DNA from: Candidatus Alloscillospira gallinarum | GTDB lineage: Bacteria > Bacillota > Clostridia > Oscillospirales > Oscillospiraceae | Assembly: GCA_904420055.1 (NCBI GenBank) | Contig: CAJFTV010000141.1 | Coordinates: 1 to 12,600, forward strand | Length of the DNA stretch: 12,600 nucleotides | Reading direction: 5' to 3' | In this document: in pieces, positions 1-6,010 of the stretch | How the letters are laid out: the number at the start of each line of letters is the position of its first letter | How positions within the stretch are numbered: position 1 is the first letter of the stretch | Program-made: the position numbers and the translations under genes | Notes under the pieces: model-generated | Told to the model about the DNA's origin: nothing | The model's database searches: none | Seen by the model: only the letters and a program-made list of their open reading frames with translations

Positions 1-35
1 GCCTTGGCTGACGATTCTATTGCAAGTATTTTCAT
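1..35 (-). CDS. tsaB: TsaB, N-terminal fragment (tRNA t6A37 biosynthesis)
   Basis: Only the first 11 complete codons lie in the window; the gene continues beyond base 1. They read MKILAIESSAK, which matches the start of TsaB, whose ASKHA-fold proteins begin with MxILAIDTS-like sequence. TsaB is the inactive-homologue partner of TsaD and helps assemble the threonylcarbamoyl-transfer complex acting on tRNA adenosine 37. The ATG (33-35) overlaps the TGA of tsaE (32-34) as ATGA, and a GGAGG-type ribosome binding site lies just upstream inside the tsaE 3' end. The tsaE-tsaB order is common in Firmicutes and is the main support for the name, because the fragment is too short to prove it alone. Confidence 0.8.
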   Translation of the reverse strand, partial: MKILAIESSAK

Positions 36-469
36 ATTTCCTCCGGAATACTGACAGTTATTTTACGGTCTGAATCAGAAAGCTTTTCAATTGTAACGGA
101 AACTGTGCTGCTGTCAAAAATATCGTCTGTGTTTTCACTCCACTCGACAATACAGACGCCGTTTTGGGAAATGTAGTCCTCCCAGCCTATTTCAAACAAC
201 TCATCAGAGGAGGAAAGACGGTACATATCAAAGTGAAAAATTGGAATTTTGCCGCTGTACTCATTTACAATAGTAAATGTGGGGCTGGTGACGCGGTCCG
301 ATACTCCCATCGCCGCGGCAAAACCTCGGACAAAGGCCGTTTTTCCGGCACCGAGACCGCCGCGCATCGCAATTACTGTGCCGGGCCTTATTTTTTCAGC
401 AAGACATTTTCCCGCATTTTCTGTTTCTGCGGGGGAATGTGTTATAATTTCGTATACCGTGGCGCACAC
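32..469 (-). CDS. tsaE: TsaE, P-loop ATPase of tRNA t6A37 biosynthesis
   Basis: This 145-residue cytoplasmic protein is about the usual TsaE length. It carries the Walker A motif GGLGAGKT at residues 37-44, the switch-like segment TSPTFTIVNEY (61-71), HFDMYRL (79-85) and the EWSE motif (109-112), all hallmarks of TsaE. TsaE binds the TsaB-TsaD dimer, and its ATPase activity is needed for repeated cycles of threonylcarbamoyl transfer to A37 of ANN-decoding tRNAs. The start is GTG at 467-469. A purine-rich GAGGGAG directly abuts this codon, closer than is ideal, but no better in-frame start exists before the P-loop and the upstream length fits the family. It is translationally coupled to tsaB by an ATGA overlap and diverges from the RodA/FtsW gene. 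Confidence 0.93.
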   Translation of the reverse strand: MCATVYEIITHSPAETENAGKCLAEKIRPGTVIAMRGGLGAGKTAFVRGFAAAMGVSDRVTSPTFTIVNEYSGKIPIFHFDMYRLSSSDELFEIGWEDYISQNGVCIVEWSENTDDIFDSSTVSVTIEKLSDSDRKITVSIPEEI

Positions 470-490
470 CTCCCTCTTAATTTCTGATAC

Positions 491-519
491 AGTATACCAC
501 CTTTAAACTCCATATTAAA
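491..519 (-). promoter_or_regulatory. Putative sigma-A promoter for tsaE-tsaB
   Basis: On the minus strand a TATACT -10 box (491-496) follows a weak TTTAAT -35 box (514-519) at 17 nt spacing. The -10 lies about 20 nt upstream of the GTG start of tsaE, so the leader would be very short. The -10 is good but the -35 matches poorly, so this is a likely rather than certain promoter. Confidence 0.4.
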
Positions 520-561
520 GCCTAAATTTTTTGTTAAGAATATATGTGATGTAATTTTATG

Positions 562-590
562 TTTACTAAATACGGTTTTGGTGATAAAAT
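562..590 (+). promoter_or_regulatory. Putative sigma-A promoter for the RodA/FtsW gene
   Basis: A TTTACT -35 box (562-567) and a TAAAAT -10 box (585-590) are 17 nt apart. The -10 is extended by TG at 582-583. The element sits about 33 nt before the GTG start and diverges from the tsaE promoter, so the 154 nt between the two genes is accounted for mainly by two promoters. Confidence 0.45.
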
Positions 591-623
591 CAGCTTGTTA
601 AACTTGCAGCAAAGGAGATTGCC

Positions 624-1763
624 GTGAAAAAGGTTTTTGCAGCGGTAAAAGATTATATTAAAAAGGCGGACATGCTCCTGCTGGCGCTCTGCGTTGTCAG
701 TACTGTTTTCGGAATAGTTATGATTGACAGTGCCACCCGTGTATATGAGACAAACTCCTATGTGACAATCCAGTCTGTGTCACTTGTCCTTGGAATAATC
801 CTTTTTATTCTGTTTTCTCTGATTGATGTCGATGTAATAGCGGAGAAATCTCTTATTTTATATATCATCAGCTTTCTTTTTATCTGTACCCTGTTTATAT
901 GGGGTATTGCCGGCGATTCCGGAAACAGGGCATGGCTGCGGTTTGGGCCTATTGGCGTTCAGCCCGCCGAGGTTGTAAAAATACCGTTTGTAATTATTGT
1001 TGCCAGGACAATGATTGTATTACAGGAGCGCCGGGGACTTAACAAGCCCCTGTCAGTCGCATTCCTGCTGGCCGTTTTTGTAATTATGTTCGGAATAATA
1101 GTTATTGCGTCAGCAGATATGGGGTCGGCCCTCGTATACTTCTTTATATTCGTAGTTATGCTGTTTGCCGGCGGGCTCAGCCTTTGGTGGTTTTTGGCCG
1201 GGTTTGCGGCAATTGGAGTATGTCTGCCTCTGATATGGAATTTTGTTTTAAATGCCGGACAGAAGGCAAGAATTATGGCGCCGTATGACCCGAGCATTGA
1301 CCCCAGCGGCCTTGGTGTGAGCTGGCAGGCAAATCAGAGCAAGGCGGCAATATCGGCCGGCGGACTCACCGGACAGGGGCTCTATCACGGGGAGATGACA
1401 CAGTCTGGAAGTGTGCCTCAGCAGCACACAGACTTTATTTTCTCAGCCGTAGGTGAAGAATTGGGGTTTATCGGCTGTCTTGCAGTGGCTGTTTTGCTCC
1501 TTGCGATAATTGCAAGATGTTTCTATGTCAGCTATAAATCCGGATATATGCTTGGATATCTCGTGTGCGCCGGTATGGGCGCGATGCTGATTGCCCAGAC
1601 GCTGGAGAACATCGGAATGTGCCTTGGCCTTACGCCGGTTATAGGCCTTACACTGCCGTTTTTCAGCTATGGAGGCACGTCGATAGTTACAAACTTTGTG
1701 GCTATGGGGATTGTGGCAGGGATTAAAATGCGGGCACGGCGACAGCGCCTGCAGGGATACTGA
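624..1763 (+). CDS. RodA/FtsW-family SEDS peptidoglycan glycosyltransferase, probably RodA
   Basis: This 379-residue protein is hydrophobic throughout, with roughly ten membrane segments. SEDS proteins polymerise lipid II into glycan strands together with a class B penicillin-binding protein, RodA for elongation and FtsW for division. Visible family motifs are NRAWLRFGPIGVQPAEVVKI (101-120), the PQQHTDFIFSAVGEELGF block (265-282), where Asp270 matches the catalytic aspartate, and NIGMCLGLTPVIGLTLPF with FFSYGGTS (329-353). I favour RodA on general resemblance and the lack of division genes nearby, but FtsW or a sporulation SEDS protein is possible, so no symbol is given. The start is GTG (624-626) with AAAGGAG seven nt upstream. 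The gene stands alone: tsaE diverges on one side and a terminator closes the other. Confidence 0.93.
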   Translation: MKKVFAAVKDYIKKADMLLLALCVVSTVFGIVMIDSATRVYETNSYVTIQSVSLVLGIILFILFSLIDVDVIAEKSLILYIISFLFICTLFIWGIAGDSGNRAWLRFGPIGVQPAEVVKIPFVIIVARTMIVLQERRGLNKPLSVAFLLAVFVIMFGIIVIASADMGSALVYFFIFVVMLFAGGLSLWWFLAGFAAIGVCLPLIWNFVLNAGQKARIMAPYDPSIDPSGLGVSWQANQSKAAISAGGLTGQGLYHGEMTQSGSVPQQHTDFIFSAVGEELGFIGCLAVAVLLLAIIARCFYVSYKSGYMLGYLVCAGMGAMLIAQTLENIGMCLGLTPVIGLTLPFFSYGGTSIVTNFVAMGIVAGIKMRARRQRLQGY

Positions 1764-1781
1764 TTTTTAATTTGCCCAATA

Positions 1782-1813
1782 AAAAAGGCGGACAAAATTT
1801 TGTCCGCCTTTTT
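1782..1813. terminator. Bidirectional intrinsic terminator (perfect palindrome)
   Basis: The arm AAAAAGGCGGACAAAA is followed at once by its exact reverse complement, giving a perfect 32-nt palindrome centred between 1797 and 1798. Folded RNA has a GC-rich stem GGCGGAC/GTCCGCC followed by a U tract in either direction. It lies between two convergent genes, the RodA/FtsW gene (stop at 1763) and the small redox protein (stop at 1861), and can end both transcripts. Confidence 0.93.
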
Positions 1814-1860
1814 ATGAAGTCGTGCAATATATCATATTTAGAGTTTGCAGGTATATATGT

Positions 1861-2061
1861 TCAATTTTTTGACTTATAGTACAGCATGCAGTGACAAAAG
1901 CCTTCAAATTCAGGGTCGGCAATCTGGTCACGAAATTCCTTGCACATACATTTATATTCATCTGTTCTCTGTATGCGGCATGGACAGTAGCCGCCTGTGC
2001 GTTTCAGCCCCTCTTTCACAGTCTGCACTACCTCTTTGTCCGGGTTTAGTTTTACTGCCAT
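1861..2061 (-). CDS. Small ferredoxin-thioredoxin-reductase catalytic-chain-like protein (six Cys)
   Basis: This 66-residue protein has three CxC pairs: CPC (26-28), CMC (38-40, followed by KEF) and CHC (56-58, followed by MLY). The CPCR, CMCKEF and CHCMLY words resemble the catalytic subunit of ferredoxin-thioredoxin reductase, which uses a 4Fe-4S cluster beside a redox disulfide to reduce thioredoxin. The distance from CPC to CHC (27 residues between) equals that of the plant and cyanobacterial enzyme as I recall it, but the middle pair is shifted (x9 and x15 instead of x16 and x8). The protein is shorter than the roughly 100-residue plant chain, and no variable subunit or thioredoxin is encoded nearby. 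Role in electron or thiol transfer is inference. Start is ATG with AAAGGAG 11 nt upstream. Confidence 0.8.
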   Translation of the reverse strand: MAVKLNPDKEVVQTVKEGLKRTGGYCPCRIQRTDEYKCMCKEFRDQIADPEFEGFCHCMLYYKSKN

Positions 2062-2090
2062 GTTATAAACAGCTCCTTTGCTTTTTTAAT

Positions 2091-2118
2091 ATTTTACCAC
2101 ATTTTTATGCGATTACAA
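2091..2118 (-). promoter_or_regulatory. Putative promoter of the small redox gene (extended -10)
   Basis: On the minus strand TTGTAA (2113-2118) and TAAAAT (2091-2096) are 16 nt apart, and TGG directly before the -10 makes an extended -10 element. It lies 30 nt upstream of the ATG and back to back with the cbi promoter, with only 16 nt between the two -35 boxes. Confidence 0.5.
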
Positions 2119-2134
2119 CCTGCACAATATGGCC

Positions 2135-2163
2135 TTGACAATAAATGACAAGATTGCTATACT
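2135..2163 (+). promoter_or_regulatory. Sigma-A promoter of the cobalamin biosynthesis operon
   Basis: A consensus TTGACA -35 box (2135-2140) and TATACT -10 box (2158-2163) are separated by exactly 17 nt. Transcription should begin near 2170, about 14 nt before the first stem of the riboswitch, leaving a leader of about 320 nt before cbiK. This is the best promoter-like sequence in the window. Confidence 0.82.
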
Positions 2164-2183
2164 TTTGTGTGAATTAAATATGC

Positions 2184-2369
2184 AGCTGAAATATGAAACC
2201 ATGTGCAAATCATGGACGGTACGGCCACTGTAAGCGGAGTGTTCTTCACGTGACAGCAGTCACAGTCATTGGGAAACTGAGAAGACGAAGTTAAAACACG
2301 TTGATGTAAGTCAGGATGCTTTTTCAGCTCGGAGAATGCGCCCGATTAGCGTGATTTGTTTTATGTAAT
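2184..2369 (+). ncRNA. Cobalamin riboswitch (aptamer plus kissing-loop hairpin)
   Basis: The leader matches the cobalamin riboswitch consensus. It has ATGAAACC, then GTGCAAATCATGGACGGTAC and GGCCACTGTAAGC at 2203-2235, a CATTGGGAAACTGAGAAGACG segment near 2266-2286, and the B12 box region GATGTAAGTCAGGATGC at 2303-2319. P1 forms from AGCTGAAA (2184-2191) and TTTCAGCT (2322-2329), eight perfect pairs. P5 is CCATG/CATGG (2199-2203, 2211-2215) closing a TGCAAAT loop. Downstream, a hairpin at 2345-2369 displays ATTTG (2354-2358), complementary to CAAAT in L5 (2206-2210), which fits the L5-L13 kissing loop of this family. An intrinsic terminator starts two bases later, so control is by premature termination when cobalamin binds. 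AdoCbl versus MeCbl preference cannot be settled by eye. Confidence 0.95.
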
Positions 2370-2370
2370 A

Positions 2371-2405
2371 CCGTTAAGGCAAAGCTGCGCCTTAGCGGAT
2401 TTTTT
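2371..2405 (+). terminator. Riboswitch-controlled intrinsic terminator
   Basis: CCGTTAAGGC (2371-2380) pairs with GCCTTAGCGG (2389-2398), with a single G-T wobble, across an 8-nt loop, followed by A and six Ts. It starts immediately after the riboswitch kissing-loop hairpin and precedes cbiK by about 85 nt. This is the expression platform: ligand binding should favour it and stop transcription before the operon. I did not find a long, convincing antiterminator by eye. Confidence 0.88.
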
Positions 2406-2420
2406 ATTATGCGGCTAATG

Positions 2421-2474
2421 ACAATACAGCCAGGTGTACACCTGTAGAGGCGAATAAAACATATTTTTGTATTG
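2421..2474 (+). promoter_or_regulatory. Palindrome within a possible stem between the terminator and cbiK
   Basis: A perfect 14-nt palindrome CAGGTGTACACCTG lies at 2431-2444, and CAATAC (2422-2427) is complementary to GTATTG (2469-2474) around it. The outer arm ends where the cbiK ribosome binding site GAGAGGA (2474-2480) begins. It could be an RNA structure affecting translation or a DNA operator for a dimeric regulator, or it may have no function. It does not belong to the riboswitch or to its terminator. Confidence 0.35.
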
Positions 2475-2488
2475 AGAGGACGATAGAC

Positions 2489-3280
2489 TTGGAAATGAGT
2501 AAGAAAGCCCTTCTTGTCGTGAGCTTCGGGACGTCACATTCTGATACCCGTCAGCGAACAATTGACAGAATAGAGAGCGCTCTTGCCTCAGCTCTGCCGG
2601 AGCGTAAACTGTACAGAGCGTGGACAAGCGGAATGATTATAAGAAAGCTCAGAAGGGAGCAGGGGATAATTATTCCCACTGTGACCGAGGCCATGGAGAA
2701 AATGCACATCGACGGAATAACAGATGTCCTTATTCAGCCCACGCACATTTTAAATGGGATTGAAAATGATATTATGACACGGGAAATCTGTTCCTGGGAG
2801 GACAGGTTTGATAAAATAACATTTTCCACGCCACTGCTCACAGATGAAGAGGACTGCCGTATGACTGTGGAGGCAATCGCAAAGGAGCTGCGTCCGCGGG
2901 AAGAGGACACGGCGCTTGTGCTTATGGGGCACGGTACGGAACACTACACAAATCCGGTATATGCGGCCCTCGATTACAGGTTTAAAGAGATGGGCTATGA
3001 CAACATTTTTATGGGTACTGTGGAAGCATATCCGTCAGTGGAAAATACGCTGAACACCGTACGCAAAAACAGCCGGATAAAAAATATAGTTTTAGCTCCG
3101 TTTATGATTGTGGCCGGTGACCACGCGAAAAATGACATGGCTGGCGATGAGGACGACTCGTGGAAGTCAATTTTTGAGAGCGCCGGGTACAGAACACAGT
3201 GCGTTTTGAAGGGATTGGGAGAATTTCAGCCATTTGTGGATATTTTTGTTAAACACGCAAAGGACGCAGATGACAGATAG
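2489..3280 (+). CDS. cbiK: CbiK, anaerobic sirohydrochlorin cobaltochelatase
   Basis: This 263-residue protein belongs to the class II chelatases and inserts cobalt into sirohydrochlorin, the entry to the anaerobic corrin pathway. It begins KKALLVVSFGTSHSDTR, typical of CbiK. The metal and catalytic residues appear in three places: His148 in VLMGHGTEHY, Glu179 in MGTVEAYPS and His212 in APFMIVAGDHAKNDMAG, matching the His-Glu-His set known from Salmonella CbiK. There is no signal peptide, so it is cytoplasmic, unlike periplasmic CbiK forms. The TTG at 2489 is preferred because GAGAGGA ends 8 nt upstream; the in-frame ATG at 2495 would give 261 residues with poorer spacing. It is the first gene after the riboswitch. 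Confidence 0.95.
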   Translation: MEMSKKALLVVSFGTSHSDTRQRTIDRIESALASALPERKLYRAWTSGMIIRKLRREQGIIIPTVTEAMEKMHIDGITDVLIQPTHILNGIENDIMTREICSWEDRFDKITFSTPLLTDEEDCRMTVEAIAKELRPREEDTALVLMGHGTEHYTNPVYAALDYRFKEMGYDNIFMGTVEAYPSVENTLNTVRKNSRIKNIVLAPFMIVAGDHAKNDMAGDEDDSWKSIFESAGYRTQCVLKGLGEFQPFVDIFVKHAKDADDR

Positions 3281-3315
3281 TGCGGATGTATACTGTTTTT
3301 GATAGAAGCAGATTT

Positions 3316-3336
3316 GCCGCCGGCATTTCAGGCGGC
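3316..3336 (+). repeat. GC-rich hairpin in the cbiK-cbiL gap
   Basis: GCCGCC (3316-3321) pairs with GGCGGC (3331-3336) across a 9-nt loop. The right arm runs into GGAA, giving the decamer GGCGGCGGAA, which recurs at 4211-4220 beside another hairpin before cbiF. No U tract follows, so it is not an intrinsic terminator. It sits in the 145-nt gap before cbiL, where I see no convincing gene. Confidence 0.5.
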
Positions 3337-3425
3337 GGAAGGGACATATACAGCAGGTGTCCGGTATTGCCGTGGCTTTTGGATTATGTATATGCCCGGG
3401 AAATTACGGCGGAATGGAGAGTTTT

Positions 3426-4112
3426 ATGAACGGAAAACTGATTGGGATTGGCGTTGGCCCCGGCGACCCGGAGCTTATGACATTTAAGGCGCTGAAAGCG
3501 ATAAAAGAATGCGACGTGCTTGCAGTTCCGGACGCGGACAAGGGTACAAGCACGGCATATAAAATTGTTGAGGGCCTGTGGCCCGAGGTGGAAGAAAAGG
3601 AGTATTTTACTCTTGTAATGCCAATGACACACGATATGGCAAAACTGCGGGAGAATTACCGCAGGGCGGCAGATAAGGTGGAGGAACAGCTTGTCTCCGG
3701 CAAAACAGTGGGATTTATAACACTCGGCGACCCCACGGTTTACTCTACCTACATGTATGTACACAAGCTTGTGCTGGAGGACGGCTATGACGCGGAGATA
3801 ATAAGCGGCGTGACATCTTTCTGCGCGGCGGCGGCCCGGCTTAATATCAGCCTTGCTGAGAGGGCGGAGATGCTCCATGTGGTGCCGTCTTCCCACGGTA
3901 TTGAAAAGGCGCTGGATATGCCGGGGACAAAGGTGCTGATGAAGGCCGGCTCAAAAATGGCGGCGGTAAAGGAGAAGCTTGTAAACTCCGACATGAGTGT
4001 TATGATGGTTGAAAATTGCGGTATGGACACAGAAAGGGTTTTCCGCTCTGCTGCGGAGATACCGGAAAATGCAGGGTACTTTTCACTTATAATCGCAAAG
4101 GACAGGAAATGA
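3426..4112 (+). CDS. cbiL: CbiL, cobalt-precorrin-2 C20-methyltransferase
   Basis: This 228-residue SAM-dependent enzyme of the tetrapyrrole methylase fold methylates C20 of cobalt-factor II or cobalt-precorrin-2. The glycine-rich N-terminal motif GVGPGDPELMTFKALKAI (residues 9-26), LGDPTVYST (100-108) and SGVTSFCAAAARL (127-139) are characteristic, and DVLAVP (30-35) is typical of CbiL/CobI. Length fits the family. The start is ATG at 3426, with GGAGAG ending 5 nt upstream. The frame is open further upstream to 3357 (GTG) and includes an ATG at 3414, but those would add 4-23 residues before the conserved MNGKLIGIGVGPG start. A 145-nt gap separates it from cbiK and 120 nt from cbiF, unusual in this otherwise tight operon. 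Confidence 0.95.
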   Translation: MNGKLIGIGVGPGDPELMTFKALKAIKECDVLAVPDADKGTSTAYKIVEGLWPEVEEKEYFTLVMPMTHDMAKLRENYRRAADKVEEQLVSGKTVGFITLGDPTVYSTYMYVHKLVLEDGYDAEIISGVTSFCAAAARLNISLAERAEMLHVVPSSHGIEKALDMPGTKVLMKAGSKMAAVKEKLVNSDMSVMMVENCGMDTERVFRSAAEIPENAGYFSLIIAKDRK

Positions 4113-4135
4113 GGCGACAAGAGCGGCAATGGTAA

Positions 4136-4216
4136 CTGCCGGTGGCAGGCGGTGAGTGCAGTGTACCCCAACTACGACGGTGGGAATTATATTTCATTTG
4201 TGCCGCATATGGCGGC
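4136..4216 (+). repeat. Intercistronic hairpins in the cbiL-cbiF gap
   Basis: Two short inverted repeats lie in the 120-nt gap. CTGCC (4136-4140) and GGCAG (4144-4148) enclose a GGT loop. GCCGC (4202-4206) and GCGGC (4212-4216) enclose ATATG, followed by GGAATAGGGG, which contains the cbiF ribosome binding site. The second one resembles the hairpin before cbiL and shares its GGCGGCGGAA right flank. No gene of useful length is seen in the gap. RNA stability or RNA processing is a possible role, but this is not shown. Confidence 0.4.
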
Positions 4217-4232
4217 GGAATAGGGGATTAAT

Positions 4233-4991
4233 ATGGTACATTTTGTTGGTGCAGGTTCCGGTGCGCCGGACCTTATAACTATAAGAGGACAGAAATATCT
4301 TCAAGAGGCGGATATAATCATCTATGCGGGCTCTCTTGTAAACCCGGAGCTTCTCAAATATGCCAAATCTGAGTGTGAGATATTTGACAGCGCCAAAATG
4401 ACGCTGGAAGAGGTCATTGATGTTATGCTCCGCGGTGAGAGTGAGGGCAAAATGACAGTACGCCTTCACACCGGAGACCCATGTGTCTACGGTGCAATAA
4501 GGGAGCAGATGGATATACTTGACAGGCACGGTATACAGTATGACGTGTGCCCGGGGGTCAGCGCTTTCTGCGGAGCTGCCTCGGCATTAAATTTGGAGTA
4601 TACACTGCCCAGTGTCAGCCAGAGTGTTATTATAACGCGCATGGCGGGCCGCACGCCGGTGCCGGATATGGAGTCAATAGAGTCCTTTGCCGCACACCGG
4701 GCTACCATGGTGATATTCCTCAGCACGGGAATGCTTGAGGAGCTCCAGAAAAGACTCGTTGACGGCGGATACTCCCCTGACACTCCCGCGGCGATCGTGT
4801 ATAAAGCCACCTGGCCGGACGAGAGAAGCTATGTCTGCACTGTTGAGACACTGGCAAAGACCGCAAAGGAAAATAACGTGACAAAGACGGCGCTTATAAT
4901 TGTGGGAGATGTTGTTACCCACAGCAAATATGACCGTTCCGAGCTATACAATCCGGCATTTACGACTGAGTTCAGGCAGGCGAGTAAATGA
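4233..4991 (+). CDS. cbiF: CbiF, cobalt-precorrin-4 C11-methyltransferase
   Basis: This 252-residue tetrapyrrole methylase transfers a methyl from SAM to C11 of cobalt-precorrin-4. It begins MVHFVGAGSGAPDLITIRG (1-19), the CbiF/CobM signature GAGxGxPDLIT, followed by YAGSLV (31-36), HTGDPCVYGA (79-88) and CPGVSAFCGAASAL (106-119). The GATE-like acidic surroundings and length fit the family. The ATG at 4233 is preceded by AGGGGA five nt upstream. Its TGA overlaps the ATG of cbiG as ATGA, so the two are probably translationally coupled, which suits sequential reactions on the same intermediate. Confidence 0.96.
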   Translation: MVHFVGAGSGAPDLITIRGQKYLQEADIIIYAGSLVNPELLKYAKSECEIFDSAKMTLEEVIDVMLRGESEGKMTVRLHTGDPCVYGAIREQMDILDRHGIQYDVCPGVSAFCGAASALNLEYTLPSVSQSVIITRMAGRTPVPDMESIESFAAHRATMVIFLSTGMLEELQKRLVDGGYSPDTPAAIVYKATWPDERSYVCTVETLAKTAKENNVTKTALIIVGDVVTHSKYDRSELYNPAFTTEFRQASK

Positions 4992-6010
4992 AGCTGTCCA
5001 TAATCTGCTTTACAGAGGCCGGGGCACAGCTCGCAAAAAAAATTGCGCATGGCTTAAACATTGATGACTGGGACACGGAGTGCTTTATTACCGACAAATA
5101 TGCAGATATCACAGGTATGAAGCCCTCCGGCGACCTTAAAGCGTGGTGCGGCAGGCAGTGGAAAAATTCGGACTGTATTCTGTTTATCGGCGCTGCGGGC
5201 ATAGCCGTGCGGGCGATTGCCCCATATGTGGCGGATAAAACGTGCGACCCTGCGGTGATTGTTGCAGGGCAGGACGGGAAATTTGTTATATCACTGCTGT
5301 CCGGGCATATTGGCGGCGCGAATGAATTTACACGTGAGATTGCAGAAATTACAGGCGGACAGGCGGTTATTACCACAGCGACAGACATAGCCGGGAAATT
5401 TGCCGTGGACGTTTTTGCCAAGAAAAACGGACTTCTGATTTCCTCCATGCCTATGGCGAAAGAGGTGTCTGCTGCAGTACTGCGGGGAGAGAAAATTGGA
5501 CTTTTTTCTGAATTTCCATATGCTGGTGAAGTGCCGGCAGAGCTCACGCCGAATGTGCGCCAGAAAACCGATATTTACGTGGGATACAACAGCGCAGAAA
5601 CGGACGGTCTGCTTTTGACGCCGGTTAATCTTATACTTGGCGTGGGCTGTAAGCGAGGGACGGAGCCGGAAAAAATCAGAGACGCCTTTTGTGATTTTAT
5701 GGAGAAAAACGGATACCCGCAAAAAGCGGTATCCCTTATATGCTCAGCTGACATAAAAAAGAACGAGGCTGGGATTTTGGCTCTGGCAGATGAGCTGAAC
5801 ACCGAATTCAGGACATTTTCCACAGAAGAATTAAATGCGGTTCAGGGAAGTGTATCATCATCTGAATTTGTAAAAAGTGTAACCGGCACGGACTGTGTCT
5901 GCGAGAGAGCGGTACTGTGCTGCGGCGGGGAGCTTCTGATTAAAAAAACAGTTTATCCGGGCATAACTTTTGCTCTGGGTATGACAGAAAGGGTGCTGTA
6001 TTTTGAGTAA
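4988..6010 (+). CDS. cbiG: CbiG, cobalt-precorrin-5A hydrolase
   Basis: This 340-residue protein hydrolyses the delta-lactone of cobalt-precorrin-5A and releases the C20 carbon and its methyl as acetaldehyde, the ring-contraction step. The N-terminal CbiG domain is clear: FIGAAGIAVRAIAPYVADK (66-84), DPAVIVAGQDGKFVISLLSG (87-106) and HIGGANEF (107-114). A central linker follows, and the C-terminal CbiG domain begins with LILGVGCKRGT (215-225) and runs to the end. All three parts are intact, giving the normal length of a stand-alone CbiG; in some organisms it is fused to CbiH or CbiF. It starts inside the cbiF stop codon (ATGA) and its last 8 nt overlap the TTG start of cbiH. Confidence 0.95.
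   Translation: MKLSIICFTEAGAQLAKKIAHGLNIDDWDTECFITDKYADITGMKPSGDLKAWCGRQWKNSDCILFIGAAGIAVRAIAPYVADKTCDPAVIVAGQDGKFVISLLSGHIGGANEFTREIAEITGGQAVITTATDIAGKFAVDVFAKKNGLLISSMPMAKEVSAAVLRGEKIGLFSEFPYAGEVPAELTPNVRQKTDIYVGYNSAETDGLLLTPVNLILGVGCKRGTEPEKIRDAFCDFMEKNGYPQKAVSLICSADIKKNEAGILALADELNTEFRTFSTEELNAVQGSVSSSEFVKSVTGTDCVCERAVLCCGGELLIKKTVYPGITFALGMTERVLYFE

Noticed and set aside
1845..2138. 97-codon plus-strand frame over the small redox gene
   Set aside because: The opposite strand encodes three CxC pairs of an FTR-like protein with its own ribosome binding site and promoter; the plus frame shows nothing recognisable.
3357..3425. 23-codon N-terminal extension of cbiL
   Set aside because: GGAGAG is correctly spaced for ATG 3426, and CbiL proteins begin within a few residues of the GxGPGDPE motif.
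3384..3896. 170-codon open frame on the minus strand opposite cbiL
   Set aside because: It lies entirely antisense to a clear cbiL, has no recognisable motif, no ribosome binding site and a composition expected of a shadow frame.
4972..5547. 191-codon open frame on the minus strand opposite cbiG
   Set aside because: Antisense to well-conserved CbiG motifs; low-complexity Ser/Ala/Pro-rich translation typical of a reverse-frame shadow.
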